Shown piece by piece: positions 44,952 to 54,534 of a stretch of 64,000 bases of DNA. Origin of the DNA: Terrabacter tumescens (GTDB lineage: Bacteria > Actinomycetota > Actinomycetes > Actinomycetales > Dermatophilaceae). Made by a program: the position numbers and the translations under genes. The DNA lies in NCBI RefSeq assembly GCF_014646815.1, contig NZ_BMNZ01000007.1, positions 62,001 through 126,000 of the forward strand. Direction: 5' to 3'. The stretch's first letter is position 1. Each line of letters begins with the position of its first letter. The notes below the pieces were generated by a model. The model was given only the letters and a program-made list of their open reading frames with translations, did not search any database and had not been told where the DNA came from.

Positions 44952-45014
44952 CCCCGCCTCACCCGTCGAGAGGCCACGAACGGCCCCGCCTCACCGTCGA
45001 GAGGCCACGAACGG
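44952..45014. repeat. Tandem 31/32-nt repeat upstream of trpE
   Basis: Two head-to-tail copies (44952-44983 and 44984-45014) of a unit that begins CCCCGCCTCACC and ends GAGAGGCCACGAACGG differ by a single C. A third partial copy (CCCCG) follows. They fill the hisI-trpE gap, so they lie in the trpE leader or promoter region. On the sense strand one copy holds a 10-codon frame without Trp codons. Confidence 0.75.
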
Positions 45015-45032
45015 CCCCGTCATCAACAGCTG

Positions 45033-45431
45033 TCAGGGGGCGGTGGTCGGCTCGCCGATGGCGGCGGGCAGGACCCGGGCGTCGAAGCAGGTGCGGTCGC
45101 CGGTGTGGCAGGCGGCACCCACCTGGTCGACGCTGACGAGCAGGGCGTCGCCGTCGCAGTCGAGGCGCACGCCCTTGACCCACTGCGAGTGCCCGCTCGT
45201 GTCGCCCTTGCGCCAGTACTCCTGACGGCTGCGCGACCAGAAGGTGACCCGTCCCTCGGTCAGGGTGCGGCGCAGAGCCTCGTCGTCCATCCAGCCGACC
45301 ATGAGCACATCACCCGTGTCGTGCTGCTGCACGACCGCGGCGACGAGTCCCTGGGCGTCGCGCTTGAGCAGCCCTGCGATCTGCGGGTCGAGCGTCGCGG
45401 GGTCGGGTGTCTCGTCGATGCTGTCGGTCAC
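45033..45431 (-). CDS. hisI: Phosphoribosyl-AMP cyclohydrolase
   Basis: A 132-residue zinc and magnesium enzyme of histidine synthesis. [33 protein letters not shown], the metal motif [13 protein letters not shown] and the zinc ligands [10 protein letters not shown] are all present. GTG at 45431 is chosen; no strong ribosome binding site is seen. It is separated from hisF by about 6 kb of ABC-exporter and GNAT genes. Confidence 0.95.
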   Translation of the reverse strand: MTDSIDETPDPATLDPQIAGLLKRDAQGLVAAVVQQHDTGDVLMVGWMDDEALRRTLTEGRVTFWSRSRQEYWRKGDTSGHSQWVKGVRLDCDGDALLVSVDQVGAACHTGDRTCFDARVLPAAIGEPTTAP

Positions 45432-45515
45432 CGGGACATTCTGCCCGGACCTCGGCCGTGGTTCACACCGCGGCCGAACCGCCACCCAGCCACCACCTCG
45501 CACCCACCACCTCGT

Positions 45516-45583
45516 CGAACGCAGCGTTCGGTCGCGAACTCACTGCTTTAACACCGCGTTCGGCACCGAACGCGGTGTTCGGT
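45516..45583. repeat. 68-bp intergenic repeat element, copy B
   Basis: Same element as at 969-1036, 68 bp long in both places with 12 differences, most of them in the middle ten bases. It lies between the ABC-exporter stop (45602) and hisI (start 45431), both on the minus strand, the same context as copy A. The outer arms keep the palindromes CGAACGCAGCGTTCG and CCGAACGCGGTGTTCGG. Confidence 0.7.
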
Positions 45584-45601
45584 GCCGAAGCGGGGTGCGG
45601 G

Positions 45602-47413
45602 TCAGACGGCCTGCTGCTGGGCCACCCACGAGTCGTGCAACCGGGAGTAGACGCCGCCGAGACGGACGAGCTCGCTGTGGTGGCCCCGCTCCACGATGCG
45701 ACCGGCGTCGACGACGATGACCTCGTCGGCGGCCTGGGCCGTCGAGAGCCGGTGCGCGATGGCGATCGACGTGCGACCCCGGGTCAGCGAGTCGAGGGCG
45801 CGCTGCAGGCGCACCTCGGTGCTCGGGTCGACGGCGGACGTCGCCTCGTCGAGGACGAGCAGGTCGGGGTCGGCGAGGTAGGCGCGGGCGAGGGCCACGA
45901 GCTGCCGCTCCCCCGCGGACAGCGACTCGCCGCGCTGGCCGACGTCGGTCCCCAGGCCCAGCGGCAGCGTCGACACCCAGGCGTCGAGGCCGAGCTCGGT
46001 GAGGGTGAGCCGCACGTCGTCTTCGCTCGCCTCGGGCCGACCGAACCGGATGTTCTCGAGCAGCGTGCCGTCGAAGAGGAAGCCCTCCTGCGGCACGAGC
46101 ACGACGCGGGACCGCAACGAGGAGAAGCGGATCGTGCGTAGGTCGACGCCGTCGAGCAGCACCTGGCCGCTGCTCGAGTCCATGAGCCGGGTGAGCAGCT
46201 TGGCCAGCGTGGACTTGCCGGAGCCGGTCTCGCCGACGATGGCCACGCGGCTGCGCGGCGCGATGGTGAGGTCGATGTCGTGGAGCACGGGCGCGCCACC
46301 GGGGTAGGCGAAGCCGACCTCGTTGAACTGCACCGTGATCGGCCCGCGCGGCAGCGTCACGCCGGACTCGCCCGGGTCGGAGACGTCGGCGGGGGTGTCG
46401 ATGATGCCGATGACGCGGCGCCAGCCGGCCACGGCGTTCTGCATCTCGTTGAGGATCTCGGTGGCCTGCTGCACGGGCTGCGTGAAGAGGTTGACGAGGA
46501 AGAGGAAGGCCAGCAGCTCGCCGAGCGTGAGGCTCCCCCGGGCTGCGAGCACGGTGCCGACGACGAGGACGACCGCGGTCGTCAGGCCGGAGACGAGCTG
46601 GCCGGACGTGAACGCGACGACAGAGCGCGCCTGGGCACCGATGGCGGCCTTGCGGTGGGCCTCGACGGCGGCGTCGATGCGCTCGGCCGTGCGGTCCTCG
46701 ACGCCGTAGGCACGGATCGCCTGGGCACCGACGACGGCCTCGGAGATGGCGCCGAGCATGTCGCCGACGCGCTCACGCACCCGGGTGTAGGCGCGGCCGA
46801 CGATGCCCTGGAACTTGCGGATGATGACGAACAACGGCACGAAGCAGAGCCACACGACGAGCCCGAGCAGCGGGCTGTAGATCACCATGAGCACGGTTGC
46901 GAGCGAGATCTGCGCGATGTTGATCATCAGCATGAGCCCGCCGAACTGCACGAACATCGAGATCGTGTCGACGTCGGAGGTCACGCGCGAGACGAGCGAG
47001 CCACGGCGCTCGGTGTTCTGGGTCAGCATCGCGAGGTCGTGGATGTGACGGAATGCCTTGAGGCGCAACGTCGCCAGGCCGTTCTCCGACGTGCGGAAGA
47101 GCCGGACGTTGACGAGATAGGCCGAGAAGGCGGTGACGACCACACCGACGAGTGCGATGCCGATGTAGACGGCCACCACCCGGGTGTCGGGTCCGGACGC
47201 GGCGAGGATGCCGTCGTCGGTGATGCGCTGGACGACGAAGGGCACGAGCACCCGTCCGAGCGTCGACAGCACGGCGAGCAGCACCGTGACCCAGATGCCC
47301 TTGCGCAGCTCGGGCGAGAGCTCGACGCCGCGACGCAGCGTCTGCCACGTCGTCATCTCCTTGCCCGTCGCCACCCCGTGGTGCTCGACGAGGACCTGGG
47401 ACCGCATGCTCAT
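45602..47413 (-). CDS. ABC exporter subunit (type I fold, fused membrane and ATPase domains), second of a pair
   Basis: A 603-residue half-transporter. Six membrane segments span about residues 35-330, followed by the ATPase: Walker A GETGSGKSTLAKLL, Q-loop LVPQEGFLF, signature LSAGERQLVALARAYL, Walker B LLVLDEATSAVD and H-loop IAHRLSTAQAADE. The catalytic Glu after Walker B is present. It overlaps the partner gene by 4 bp (ATGA) and has GAGGAGGT before the ATG. Together they probably form a heterodimeric exporter of lipid or drug-like substrates. Confidence 0.92.
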   Translation of the reverse strand: MSMRSQVLVEHHGVATGKEMTTWQTLRRGVELSPELRKGIWVTVLLAVLSTLGRVLVPFVVQRITDDGILAASGPDTRVVAVYIGIALVGVVVTAFSAYLVNVRLFRTSENGLATLRLKAFRHIHDLAMLTQNTERRGSLVSRVTSDVDTISMFVQFGGLMLMINIAQISLATVLMVIYSPLLGLVVWLCFVPLFVIIRKFQGIVGRAYTRVRERVGDMLGAISEAVVGAQAIRAYGVEDRTAERIDAAVEAHRKAAIGAQARSVVAFTSGQLVSGLTTAVVLVVGTVLAARGSLTLGELLAFLFLVNLFTQPVQQATEILNEMQNAVAGWRRVIGIIDTPADVSDPGESGVTLPRGPITVQFNEVGFAYPGGAPVLHDIDLTIAPRSRVAIVGETGSGKSTLAKLLTRLMDSSSGQVLLDGVDLRTIRFSSLRSRVVLVPQEGFLFDGTLLENIRFGRPEASEDDVRLTLTELGLDAWVSTLPLGLGTDVGQRGESLSAGERQLVALARAYLADPDLLVLDEATSAVDPSTEVRLQRALDSLTRGRTSIAIAHRLSTAQAADEVIVVDAGRIVERGHHSELVRLGGVYSRLHDSWVAQQQAV

Positions 47414-49272
47414 CGGGAGACCTCCTCGGCCGCGTCGGTGCCGTGCCCGTCGCCGAGCTCCTCGTCGGCCGCGATGGCCTCGCGCTCGGCGGCTTCGCGG
47501 GCGTATGCCGTGACGAGCCGCTCGTAGCCGACGCACCGTCCCAGCAGCTGGGCGTGGGAGCCGTGGTCGACGACGCGACCGCCCTCGAGGTATACGACCT
47601 CGTCGGCGAGCAGGATGGTGGCCATCCGGTAGGCGACGACGAGGACGGTCGTGCCGCTGCTCGCCTCGCGCAGCCGGCCGAGGATGGCCTGCTCGACGCT
47701 GGGGTCGACCGCCGACGTGGCGTCGTCGAGGATGAGCAGCTGCGGCTCACGGATCACCGCGCGTGCCAGTGCGATTCGTTGCCGTTGACCGCCCGAGAGG
47801 CTCGCTCCGCGCTCGCCGACGTGGGTGTCGAGGCCGTCGGGCAGCTTCTCGACGAACCCGGCGCCCTGGGCGACGTCGAGGGCACGCCACACGCTCTCGT
47901 CGTCGTGCTCGAGTCCGAGGGTGATGTTGCCGCGCACGCTGTCGTCGAACATGAACGTCTGCTGCGCGACGAGGGCCGCGACGTCGCTCACGCCACCGCG
48001 GCGCACCTCGCGCAGGTCGATGTCGTCGACGAGGACGGCTCCGCTGTCGGGGTCGACGAGCCGCATGACGAGGTTGGTCAGGGTCGACTTGCCGCTGCCG
48101 GTGGGCCCGACGACGGCCACGGTCGCACCCGGCGCCACGTCGAGGGTGACGTCGACGACGGCCGGGTTCCGGTCCACCTCGCCGGGCTCGGACTCGATCT
48201 CGTAGGCGTACGCGAGTCGCTCGGCCTGCAGGTGGCTGGCGTGGCCGGTCGGCAGCGAGCGCTCGCCGTAGGTCATGCTGCCCGTCGCGTCGAGCACGGC
48301 CGACACGCGGTTCCAGCCGACGACGGCGCGCGGCAGCTCGGCCAGCACCCAGCCGAGCGCCCGCACCGGGAAGGCGAGGATCGAGAAGAGATAGGCGATC
48401 TGCACGACCTCGGCCGCGGACAGCAGACCGTTGCTCACGCGCAGGGTCCCGACGAAGAGCACCGCGAGCGTGCCGACCGTGGGGATGGCCTCGATGGCGG
48501 GGTCGAAGCGGCCGCGGGTGCGCCCGACCTCGATGTTGGCGTCGCGCAGCTCGTGCGTCACGGCGCGGAAGCGCTCGGCCTCGTGGTCCTCACGGCCGAG
48601 CGACTTGACGATGAGGGCGGCCTCGAAGCTCTCGTGGGCCACCTCGGAGACGTCGGCCCGCAGCTGCTGGGCCCGGGTGACGCGCGGGGACATCGCGCGC
48701 TGGAAGGCGACGTTGGCGAGGAAGAGCATCGGGAAGACGGTGAGCCCGACGAGCGCGAGCCACGGGTCGACGACGACCATCTGGACGATGCCGAAGACGA
48801 GCATGACGACGACGCCGAGCGCCATCGGCAGCGGGGCGAAGATGTTCCACGTCGCCTCGACGTCGGCGTTCGCGTTGGAGAGCAGCTGTCCCGACGGGTG
48901 ACGGTGGTGCCAGCTGAGTGGAAGGCGGAGGTACTGACGCGTGACCTGGCGCCGGTACATCGCGCCGAGGTTGTACATCGCGACGCCGCCGGCGATGCGG
49001 CGCCCGATGACACCGACGGTCGTCGTCAGCACGACGGACGCCATGACCCCGCCGATGAACCACAGCTGGGAGGCCGTGACGTGGCGGGCGGCGATGGCCG
49101 GCGAGACGGCCTCACGGACGACGTAGCCGATCGCGGCGGCCGTCAGGCTCGTCATGACGCCGTAGACGACGCTGCCGAGCACGGCGACCGAGAACCAGCG
49201 CGGCTGGCCCTTGATGCCCCGGCCGATGACGGCGAGACCCTCCCGCAGGGTCGAGGTGGTCGGGACGTTCAC
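47410..49272 (-). CDS. ABC exporter subunit (type I fold), first of a pair
   Basis: A 620-residue half-transporter: six membrane segments at about residues 25-320 and an ATPase with Walker A GPTGSGKSTLTNLV, Q-loop LVAQQTFMF, canonical signature SLSGGQRQRIALARAVI and Walker B LLILDDATSAVD, where Asp replaces the catalytic Glu. The switch region reads VVAYRMATILLADE, lacking the usual His. One degenerate and one intact site is typical of heterodimeric exporters, so this is probably the non-catalytic partner. GTG at 49272 has GGGGAG upstream; the open frame continuing into the acetyltransferase gene is an artefact of a frameshift there. Confidence 0.92.
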   Translation of the reverse strand: MNVPTTSTLREGLAVIGRGIKGQPRWFSVAVLGSVVYGVMTSLTAAAIGYVVREAVSPAIAARHVTASQLWFIGGVMASVVLTTTVGVIGRRIAGGVAMYNLGAMYRRQVTRQYLRLPLSWHHRHPSGQLLSNANADVEATWNIFAPLPMALGVVVMLVFGIVQMVVVDPWLALVGLTVFPMLFLANVAFQRAMSPRVTRAQQLRADVSEVAHESFEAALIVKSLGREDHEAERFRAVTHELRDANIEVGRTRGRFDPAIEAIPTVGTLAVLFVGTLRVSNGLLSAAEVVQIAYLFSILAFPVRALGWVLAELPRAVVGWNRVSAVLDATGSMTYGERSLPTGHASHLQAERLAYAYEIESEPGEVDRNPAVVDVTLDVAPGATVAVVGPTGSGKSTLTNLVMRLVDPDSGAVLVDDIDLREVRRGGVSDVAALVAQQTFMFDDSVRGNITLGLEHDDESVWRALDVAQGAGFVEKLPDGLDTHVGERGASLSGGQRQRIALARAVIREPQLLILDDATSAVDPSVEQAILGRLREASSGTTVLVVAYRMATILLADEVVYLEGGRVVDHGSHAQLLGRCVGYERLVTAYAREAAEREAIAADEELGDGHGTDAAEEVSR

Positions 49273-49333
49273 GGTGTGCTGCTCCCCTGCTGGCGTGCGT
49301 GCTGGTGCCGTCTCCGGACGACCCCCCAGCCTC

Positions 49334-50364
49334 TCACGTCTCGGAGACCGCGCCGCGGACCGGCCCCCGCGCCCAGAGCCATTCCGCGCCGGCGTCGGCT
49401 TCGGCCTCCTCCACCCGGCGGAAGCCCAACCGCGCCAGGACCCGCTGGCTCGGGACGTTGTCGGGTCCGTGTGGGCCACGACTCTCAACCCGGCCGCCTC
49501 GAGGGAGCGCACCATCGCGGAGAGCACGTCCGTCATGAGGCCGCCTCCCCGGGCGGACTCCACCAAGCCGTACCCGACCTCGACGACGCCGTCCTCCGGC
49601 GGCCCGAAGCAGCCGATCGACCCGACGGCGAGCCCGTCGCTCCGGCGGACGACGTGGCGGGGCGACCACGCGTCCGGACCAGAGGTCACCATCCCGACGG
49701 CGTCGAGGTCGTCCTCGCGCGGGTAGCCCTCGGCCCAGTCGGCCCGGCGCACCCCGGCGCGCATCGCCGCGGCCTCCTCGGGCGTGATGGGGACGAGCCG
49801 GGCCTCGCGGGTCTCGATGGGTCCCGCGCCGATCGGCCGGGCGGGCGCGCCGGTGGGCACCCAGTGCCGCAGCACCCCGTCGCGCTCGTCCTCGACGACC
49901 CCACCGGCGGAGGCGATGGTGCGGGCCGACCCGACGTTGTCGACGTCGCACGTCACGAGCACCGGGTCGATGCCCCGGGCCGCGGCCAGCGCGAGGGCGA
50001 GACCGAGCGCCTCGCGGGCGACGCCCTGCCGCCGCGCACCCGGCGACACGGCATACCCGATGTGACCGCCCTCGGCGACGAGCGAGGGCGTCAGGGCATG
50101 GCGCACGGCGATGGTGCCGACGACCCGCTCGTCACGGACGATCCACCGGTTCGACGACGGCACCCGGCCTTCGGGCAGGGCCTCGTCCGGCCGCTCCATC
50201 CGCCCGAGCCAGTCGACCCACTCCTCGAAGACCTCCGGGTCGCGCAGGGCGTCGCGGTCGCCCGGACGGTAGCTCGACCCGTGGATGGTCTCGTCGCCGA
50301 AGTCGTCGACCATCGCCCACCACGAGTCGGACAGGTCGGTGGTGGGGCGCACGAGCTCGATCAC
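49334..50364 (-). pseudogene. Double-domain GNAT acetyltransferase with a frameshift near its end
   Basis: From GTG 50364 the frame encodes two GNAT domains. The first has GYAVSPGARRQGVAREALGLAL (acetyl-CoA motif). The second has VGYGLVESARGGGLMTDVLS. In this second domain the frame changes at about 49463-49465: after VVAHTDP the expected DNVPSQRVLARLGFRRVEEA is found only in another frame, which ends at a stop at 49334. One extra base in a CCC run would restore a protein of about 343 residues. As read, the frame runs on without stop into the ABC exporter gene. It may be a sequencing error or a real lesion. Confidence 0.72.
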
Positions 50365-50439
50365 CGTCCGACCCTAGGGACCGCCTGCCCTGGTGGGCCA
50401 CCGAATTCGAACGGGCGGGCGTCCTGAGAGGATGAGGCC

Positions 50440-51081
50440 ATGACGCGCCACGCCCAGTCCGAACGCCTGCTGCTCTGCGACGAGCTCGACCGGCTCGGCC
50501 CCGACCGGCCGACCCTGTGCGAGGGCTGGGACACGCGCGACCTCGCGGCGCACCTCGTCATCCGGGAGGGACGCCCGGACCTCGCCGTCGGCACGATCCT
50601 GCCGTTCCTCCACGCACGCCTCGAGCGCGAGCAGCACCGCATGGCGCAAGGCGACTACAGCGCCCTCGTCGGGCGCGTCCGTCAGGGCGCCCCCGCGTGG
50701 AACCCTATGTCGCACCCGAAGGTCGACGAGCTGACCAACCTCGTCGAGTACTTCGTGCACCACGAGGACGTGCGCCGGGCGCAGGCCGACTGGGAGCCCC
50801 GCGACCTGCCCGCGGCGCTCCAGGCCAAGCTGTGGTCGGCGCTCAGGCGTTCCGCCCGCCTGATGTTCCGCAAGTCCGCCACCGGCATCGTCCTCATCGG
50901 GGAGGGCCAGGGCCGGTATGCCGCGAAGCTGCCCGACCAGCACGGCACCGTCATCCTGCGCGGCACGCCGGCAGAGCTCGTGCTCTACGCCTACGGCCGC
51001 AAGGACGTGGCCCGGGTCGAGCTCGAGGGCGACGCCGACGACATCGCCGCGCTGCAGCAGGCCGAGCTCGGCATCAGCTGA
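50440..51081 (+). CDS. TIGR03085-family metal-binding protein (DinB/maleylpyruvate-isomerase-like)
   Basis: A 213-residue protein. The N-terminal four-helix bundle has RPTLCEGWDTRDLAAHLVIREGRPD with the first metal His, and the third helix has EYFVHHEDVRRAQ with the further His residues, as in mycothiol-dependent DinB-like enzymes. The C-terminal part (LRGTPAELVLYAYGRKD) is also typical of the TIGR03085 group. It follows GAGAGGATGAGG at the ATG. It is convergent with hisF. Substrate is unknown; mycothiol-dependent transfer is inference from the fold. Confidence 0.8.
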   Translation: MTRHAQSERLLLCDELDRLGPDRPTLCEGWDTRDLAAHLVIREGRPDLAVGTILPFLHARLEREQHRMAQGDYSALVGRVRQGAPAWNPMSHPKVDELTNLVEYFVHHEDVRRAQADWEPRDLPAALQAKLWSALRRSARLMFRKSATGIVLIGEGQGRYAAKLPDQHGTVILRGTPAELVLYAYGRKDVARVELEGDADDIAALQQAELGIS

Positions 51082-51134
51082 GACGCGCGGGCCGCTGAGG
51101 CCGACGAGCCCCGATGCGCCCGATGCGCCCCGGC

Positions 51135-51908
51135 TCAGCGAACGGTGATCCCGGCCGCGCGCAGCGCGTCCTTCACCTCGCCGACCGTGAGCTCCCGGAA
51201 GTGGAAGACGCTCGCGGCGAGCACGGCGTCGGCGCCGGCCTCGACCGCCGGCGCGAAGTGCTCGACCCGTCCGGCGCCACCGCTCGCGATGACGGGCACC
51301 GACACCGCGGCGCGGACCCGTCGGATCAGCTCGAGGTCGAAGCCGTCCTTGGTGCCGTCGGCGTCCATCGAGTTGAGCAGGATCTCACCGGCACCGAGCT
51401 CGGCGGCTCGCGCGCACCACTCGACGGCGTCGAGGTCGACCGGCGTGCGACCGCCGTGCGTCGTCATGACGAAGTCGTCGGTCGGCCTCCCGTCGTCGCC
51501 GAGACGGCGGCGGACGTCGGCGGACAGGACGAGCACCTGGGCGCCGAACCGGCTCGCGATCTCGGCGATGAGCTCGGGCCGGGCGATCGCCGCGGTGTTG
51601 ACGCCGACCTTGTCGGCACCGGCACGCAGCAGCCGGTCGACGTCGTCGACGGAGCGCACACCGCCGCCGACGGTGAGCGGGATGAAGACCTGCTCGGCGG
51701 TGCGGCGCACCACGTCGTAGGTGGTCTCCCGGTCGCCGCTGCTCGCCGTGACGTCGAGGAAGGTCAGCTCGTCGACGCCCTGCTCGTCGTAGAGCTTGGC
51801 GAGCTCGACGGGGTCACCCGCGTCGCGGAGGTTCTCGAAGTTGACGCCCTTGACGACCCGACCCGCGTCGACGTCCAGGCAGGCAATGACTCTCGTGGCG
51901 ACCGGCAT
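51135..51908 (-). CDS. hisF: Imidazole glycerol phosphate synthase subunit HisF
   Basis: A 257-residue TIM-barrel cyclase that forms imidazole glycerol phosphate and AICAR with ammonia from His[20 protein letters not shown] contains the catalytic Asp, and [19 protein letters not shown] the second. [14 protein letters not shown] and PVIASGGAG are phosphate loops. [10 protein letters not shown] replaces the more usual VSIDAR. Starting at ATG 51908, the first codons coincide with a GTATGCCG octamer. Confidence 0.96.
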   Translation of the reverse strand: MPVATRVIACLDVDAGRVVKGVNFENLRDAGDPVELAKLYDEQGVDELTFLDVTASSGDRETTYDVVRRTAEQVFIPLTVGGGVRSVDDVDRLLRAGADKVGVNTAAIARPELIAEIASRFGAQVLVLSADVRRRLGDDGRPTDDFVMTTHGGRTPVDLDAVEWCARAAELGAGEILLNSMDADGTKDGFDLELIRRVRAAVSVPVIASGGAGRVEHFAPAVEAGADAVLAASVFHFRELTVGEVKDALRAAGITVR

Positions 51909-51952
51909 ACGACAAATCTAGGCCAGCGGCCGGGATGGGTAGGGTCGCGCCC

Positions 51953-52537
51953 ATGTGGGACCAGGTGACGCGGCCGCCGCGCGAGGAGCACGTGGACGCC
52001 GTCGTGGCGCTGGCGCTCGCTGCCCCGGTGCGGTGCGGCGACGTCGTCGTCATCGCCCTCGACGGCCCGAGCGGCGCGGGCAAGACGACGCTGGCCCGCG
52101 GGGTCGAGCTCGCCCTCGAGCAGCAGGGCCCCGTCGCGGTCGTCCACATGGACCACCTCTACCCCGGCTGGGACGGGCTGCTGCAGGCACCGGCGCTGCT
52201 CACGGAGCAGGTGCTCGAGCCGCTGGCGCGCGGCGAGCGGGCGGCCTACCGGATCTGGAGCTGGGTGCGCGACGAGTGGGCCAGCACGCGCGAAGTGCCC
52301 GACTGCCGCTTCCTCGTCGTCGAGGGCTGCGGCTCCAGCGTGGGGCCGGCGAGGGCGTATGCGGCTCTCTCCGTCTTCGTCGACGCCGACGTCGCGCTCC
52401 GGCGGCGTCGCGGCATCGAGCGCGACGGTGAGGCCTACCGCCCGCAGTGGCAGCGGTGGGCCGACCAGGAGACGGCTCTCTTCACCGCCGACGCCACCCG
52501 TCGACGGGCGGACCTGGTCCTGGACACCTCGCCCTAG
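51953..52537 (+). CDS. P-loop kinase of uridine-kinase-like type
   Basis: A 194-residue nucleotide-binding protein. Walker A is ALDGPSGAGKTTLARGV near residue 40, followed by a substrate-site-like VVHMDHLYPGWDGL and a Walker-B-like RFLVVEGCGSS. The LID-like region LRRRRGIERDGEAYRPQW carries Arg residues as in uridine or pantothenate kinases. AGGG precedes the ATG. Its stop TAG is shared palindromically (CTAG) with the stop of the convergent response-regulator gene. The true substrate is not known. Confidence 0.8.
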   Translation: MWDQVTRPPREEHVDAVVALALAAPVRCGDVVVIALDGPSGAGKTTLARGVELALEQQGPVAVVHMDHLYPGWDGLLQAPALLTEQVLEPLARGERAAYRIWSWVRDEWASTREVPDCRFLVVEGCGSSVGPARAYAALSVFVDADVALRRRRGIERDGEAYRPQWQRWADQETALFTADATRRRADLVLDTSP

Positions 52538-53235
52538 GGGTGCGCCGACGTCGGCCCGCCCGCAGCGGTCCCCGGCTGCTGGTCGGCACGCACCCGTCGG
52601 GTGCCGTGGGCCCACATCGCGAGCTCGACGCGGTTGCGGACGCCGAGCTTGGTCATCAGCGAAGCGACGTGGGTCTTGACCGTGCTCAGGCCGACGAACA
52701 GCTCGGTGGCGATCTCGGCGTTGGTGCGGCCCCGCGCCACGAGCACGAGCACCTCCTCCTCGCGTTCGGTGAGCGGGTCGACGGGCTGGGCCGGGACGGC
52801 CGGCGTCTGGTCGGCGAGGGTCGCCAGCAGCCGACGCGTGACGTTGGGGGCGATCAGCGCGTCCCCGTCGGCGGCCGCGTGCACGGCCTGCACGAGGAGC
52901 GCCGGCCCGGCGTCCTTGAGCAGGAAGCCGCGAGCGCCGGCGCGCAGCGCGCCGAGGACGTACTCGTCGAGGTCGAACGTGGTGATCACGACGACCGCCA
53001 TCGGGTCCGCGACGTCCGGCCCGGCCAGGCGCCGCGTCACCTCGACACCGTCGAGCCCCGGCATCCGGATGTCCACGAGGAGGACATCGGGGCGCAGCCT
53101 CTTCGCCAGGTCGAGAGCCGTGAGGCCGTCTGCCGCCTCTCCCACGACCTCGAGGTCGGGTTGCGCGTCGAGGATCATCACCAGCCCGGTCCGGACCAGG
53201 TCCTGGTCATCGGCCACGACGACACGGATGCTCAT
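52534..53235 (-). CDS. NarL/LuxR-type response regulator
   Basis: A 233-residue transcription factor. The receiver domain has VVVADDQDLVRTGL, the phospho-acceptor Asp in LLVDIRMPGLDGVE, Thr in VITTFD and Lys in GFLLKDAG. The C-terminal LuxR helix-turn-helix is LTEREEEVLVLVARGRTNAEI through STVKTHVASLMTKLG. It overlaps the sensor-kinase gene by 4 bp (ATGA), so they form a two-component pair that may control the divergent membrane-protein gene at 54535. Confidence 0.94.
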   Translation of the reverse strand: MSIRVVVADDQDLVRTGLVMILDAQPDLEVVGEAADGLTALDLAKRLRPDVLLVDIRMPGLDGVEVTRRLAGPDVADPMAVVVITTFDLDEYVLGALRAGARGFLLKDAGPALLVQAVHAAADGDALIAPNVTRRLLATLADQTPAVPAQPVDPLTEREEEVLVLVARGRTNAEIATELFVGLSTVKTHVASLMTKLGVRNRVELAMWAHGTRRVRADQQPGTAAGGPTSAHP

Positions 53236-54371
53236 GCGTGCACCCTGGCCGGCAGCACGGCCTCGACCAACCAGCCACCCCCCGGCGCCGGGCCGGCGGT
53301 GAGCGACCCCCCGAGGAGCTGGGCGCGTTCTGCCATGCCCAGCAGGCCGAACCCGGGCTGCGGCGCCGGACCCGGCTCGGCGCGTCCGTCATCGCTGACC
53401 CTCAGCCTCACGTCCTCGCCCTCCCGCCGCACCTCGATCCGGACGCGACTCGCACTGCGTGCGTGCCGCACTGCGTTGGTCAACGCCTCCTGCGCGAGCC
53501 GGTAGAGCGCAGCGTCCACGGGTCGGTCCAAGCGGGTCAACGAGCCCTGCAGCGAGACCTCGACCGTGAGCGTCGCGTCGGCGCGGGCCAGAGACGGCAG
53601 ATCCGCGACACCTCGCTGCGGTGAGTGGCCGACAGCGTCCTCGTCACGCAGCACGCGCACCATGGACCTCATCTCAGCCAGGGTCCTGGATGCCTCGGAC
53701 TCGATCGCGGCCAGGACCTCGGCAGCCTTCTCGGGCTGGCTGTCGACCACCACCCCGCCGGCCTGCGCCTGGACCGCGATGGCCGAGACGTGGTGGGCCA
53801 CGGTGTCGTGCAGCTCGCGGGCCAGTCCCGCCCGCTCCTCGTTGCGGATCTCGCGCTGCTGGCGGTGCCAGAGGTCCGCCCGGTAGCGGAACACGGCCGC
53901 GAGGGCGATGACCAGTAGGAGGAGGGCGCTCCCGCCGAGGACGTCGGCGGCGCCCGTGGAGGAGGCGTACATCCCCAGCGCGACGACGACCGCCACGAAG
54001 GCGGTCCCCACCACCAGCTCCCGGCCCGAGCCCCACCGCACCAGGGCGTGGAGCAGGATCAGGACGGCGGCCATGGAGTAGAGGTCGAGGTCGCCGGGGT
54101 GCGCAGCCAGCTGGAGGCCCGAGAGCAGCCCGGCGACGCCCCAGCCGACCACTGCGGCGTGGAGGGGACGCTGGCGCCGCCAGAGCAGGGCGGGGACCAG
54201 CGCCAGGGCGAGCACCACGACCAGCGGTCGCCACGCCAGCCCGGGCCGGACGACGCCCTCCACCAGGGAGGCGACCGCGAACGTCCCCGCCAGCAACCAG
54301 TCGAGACGGCCGACGGGAGGGGCGTGCCCAGGCCGCGGCTCGCGCCAGACGGAGCCCCGGAGCGTGACCAC
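53232..54371 (-). CDS. Sensor histidine kinase (DesK/NarX-like, HisKA_3)
   Basis: A 379-residue kinase with about four to five membrane segments in residues 25-170. The dimerisation segment ERAGLARELHDTVAHHVSAI contains the phospho-acceptor His of HisKA_3 kinases. The ATPase domain has LAQEALTNAVRHARSASRV (N box), LRVSDDGRAEPG and GFGLLGMAERAQLLGG. The GTG at 54371 is taken as start; GTGs just inside are alternatives. The stimulus is probably membrane-related, with no extracellular domain. Confidence 0.9.
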   Translation of the reverse strand: MVTLRGSVWREPRPGHAPPVGRLDWLLAGTFAVASLVEGVVRPGLAWRPLVVVLALALVPALLWRRQRPLHAAVVGWGVAGLLSGLQLAAHPGDLDLYSMAAVLILLHALVRWGSGRELVVGTAFVAVVVALGMYASSTGAADVLGGSALLLLVIALAAVFRYRADLWHRQQREIRNEERAGLARELHDTVAHHVSAIAVQAQAGGVVVDSQPEKAAEVLAAIESEASRTLAEMRSMVRVLRDEDAVGHSPQRGVADLPSLARADATLTVEVSLQGSLTRLDRPVDAALYRLAQEALTNAVRHARSASRVRIEVRREGEDVRLRVSDDGRAEPGPAPQPGFGLLGMAERAQLLGGSLTAGPAPGGGWLVEAVLPARVHA

Positions 54372-54534
54372 GGCCCCAGCCTAGGGTCCCGCGCGGCTCG
54401 GCGGACCAGCCGAAAGGAGGAGGCACAGACCGTGCTTTCGGCCGAGTGATCCCCGGCCTCCGGACGGAGGTGTACCCCCGACGGGACCGGCGATCGTGGA
54501 CTCACCCATCCCCCCAGCGACAACGGAGCCTGCC

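Noticed and set aside
44917-45032. Tryptophan leader peptide attenuator before trpE
   Set aside because: The only small frame has no Trp codons and the structure is explained by a tandem repeat.
47410-50364. Apparent GNAT-ABC exporter fusion protein of 984 residues
   Set aside because: The conserved end of the second GNAT domain lies in another frame, so the fusion arises from a frameshift; the exporter has its own GTG and ribosome binding site.
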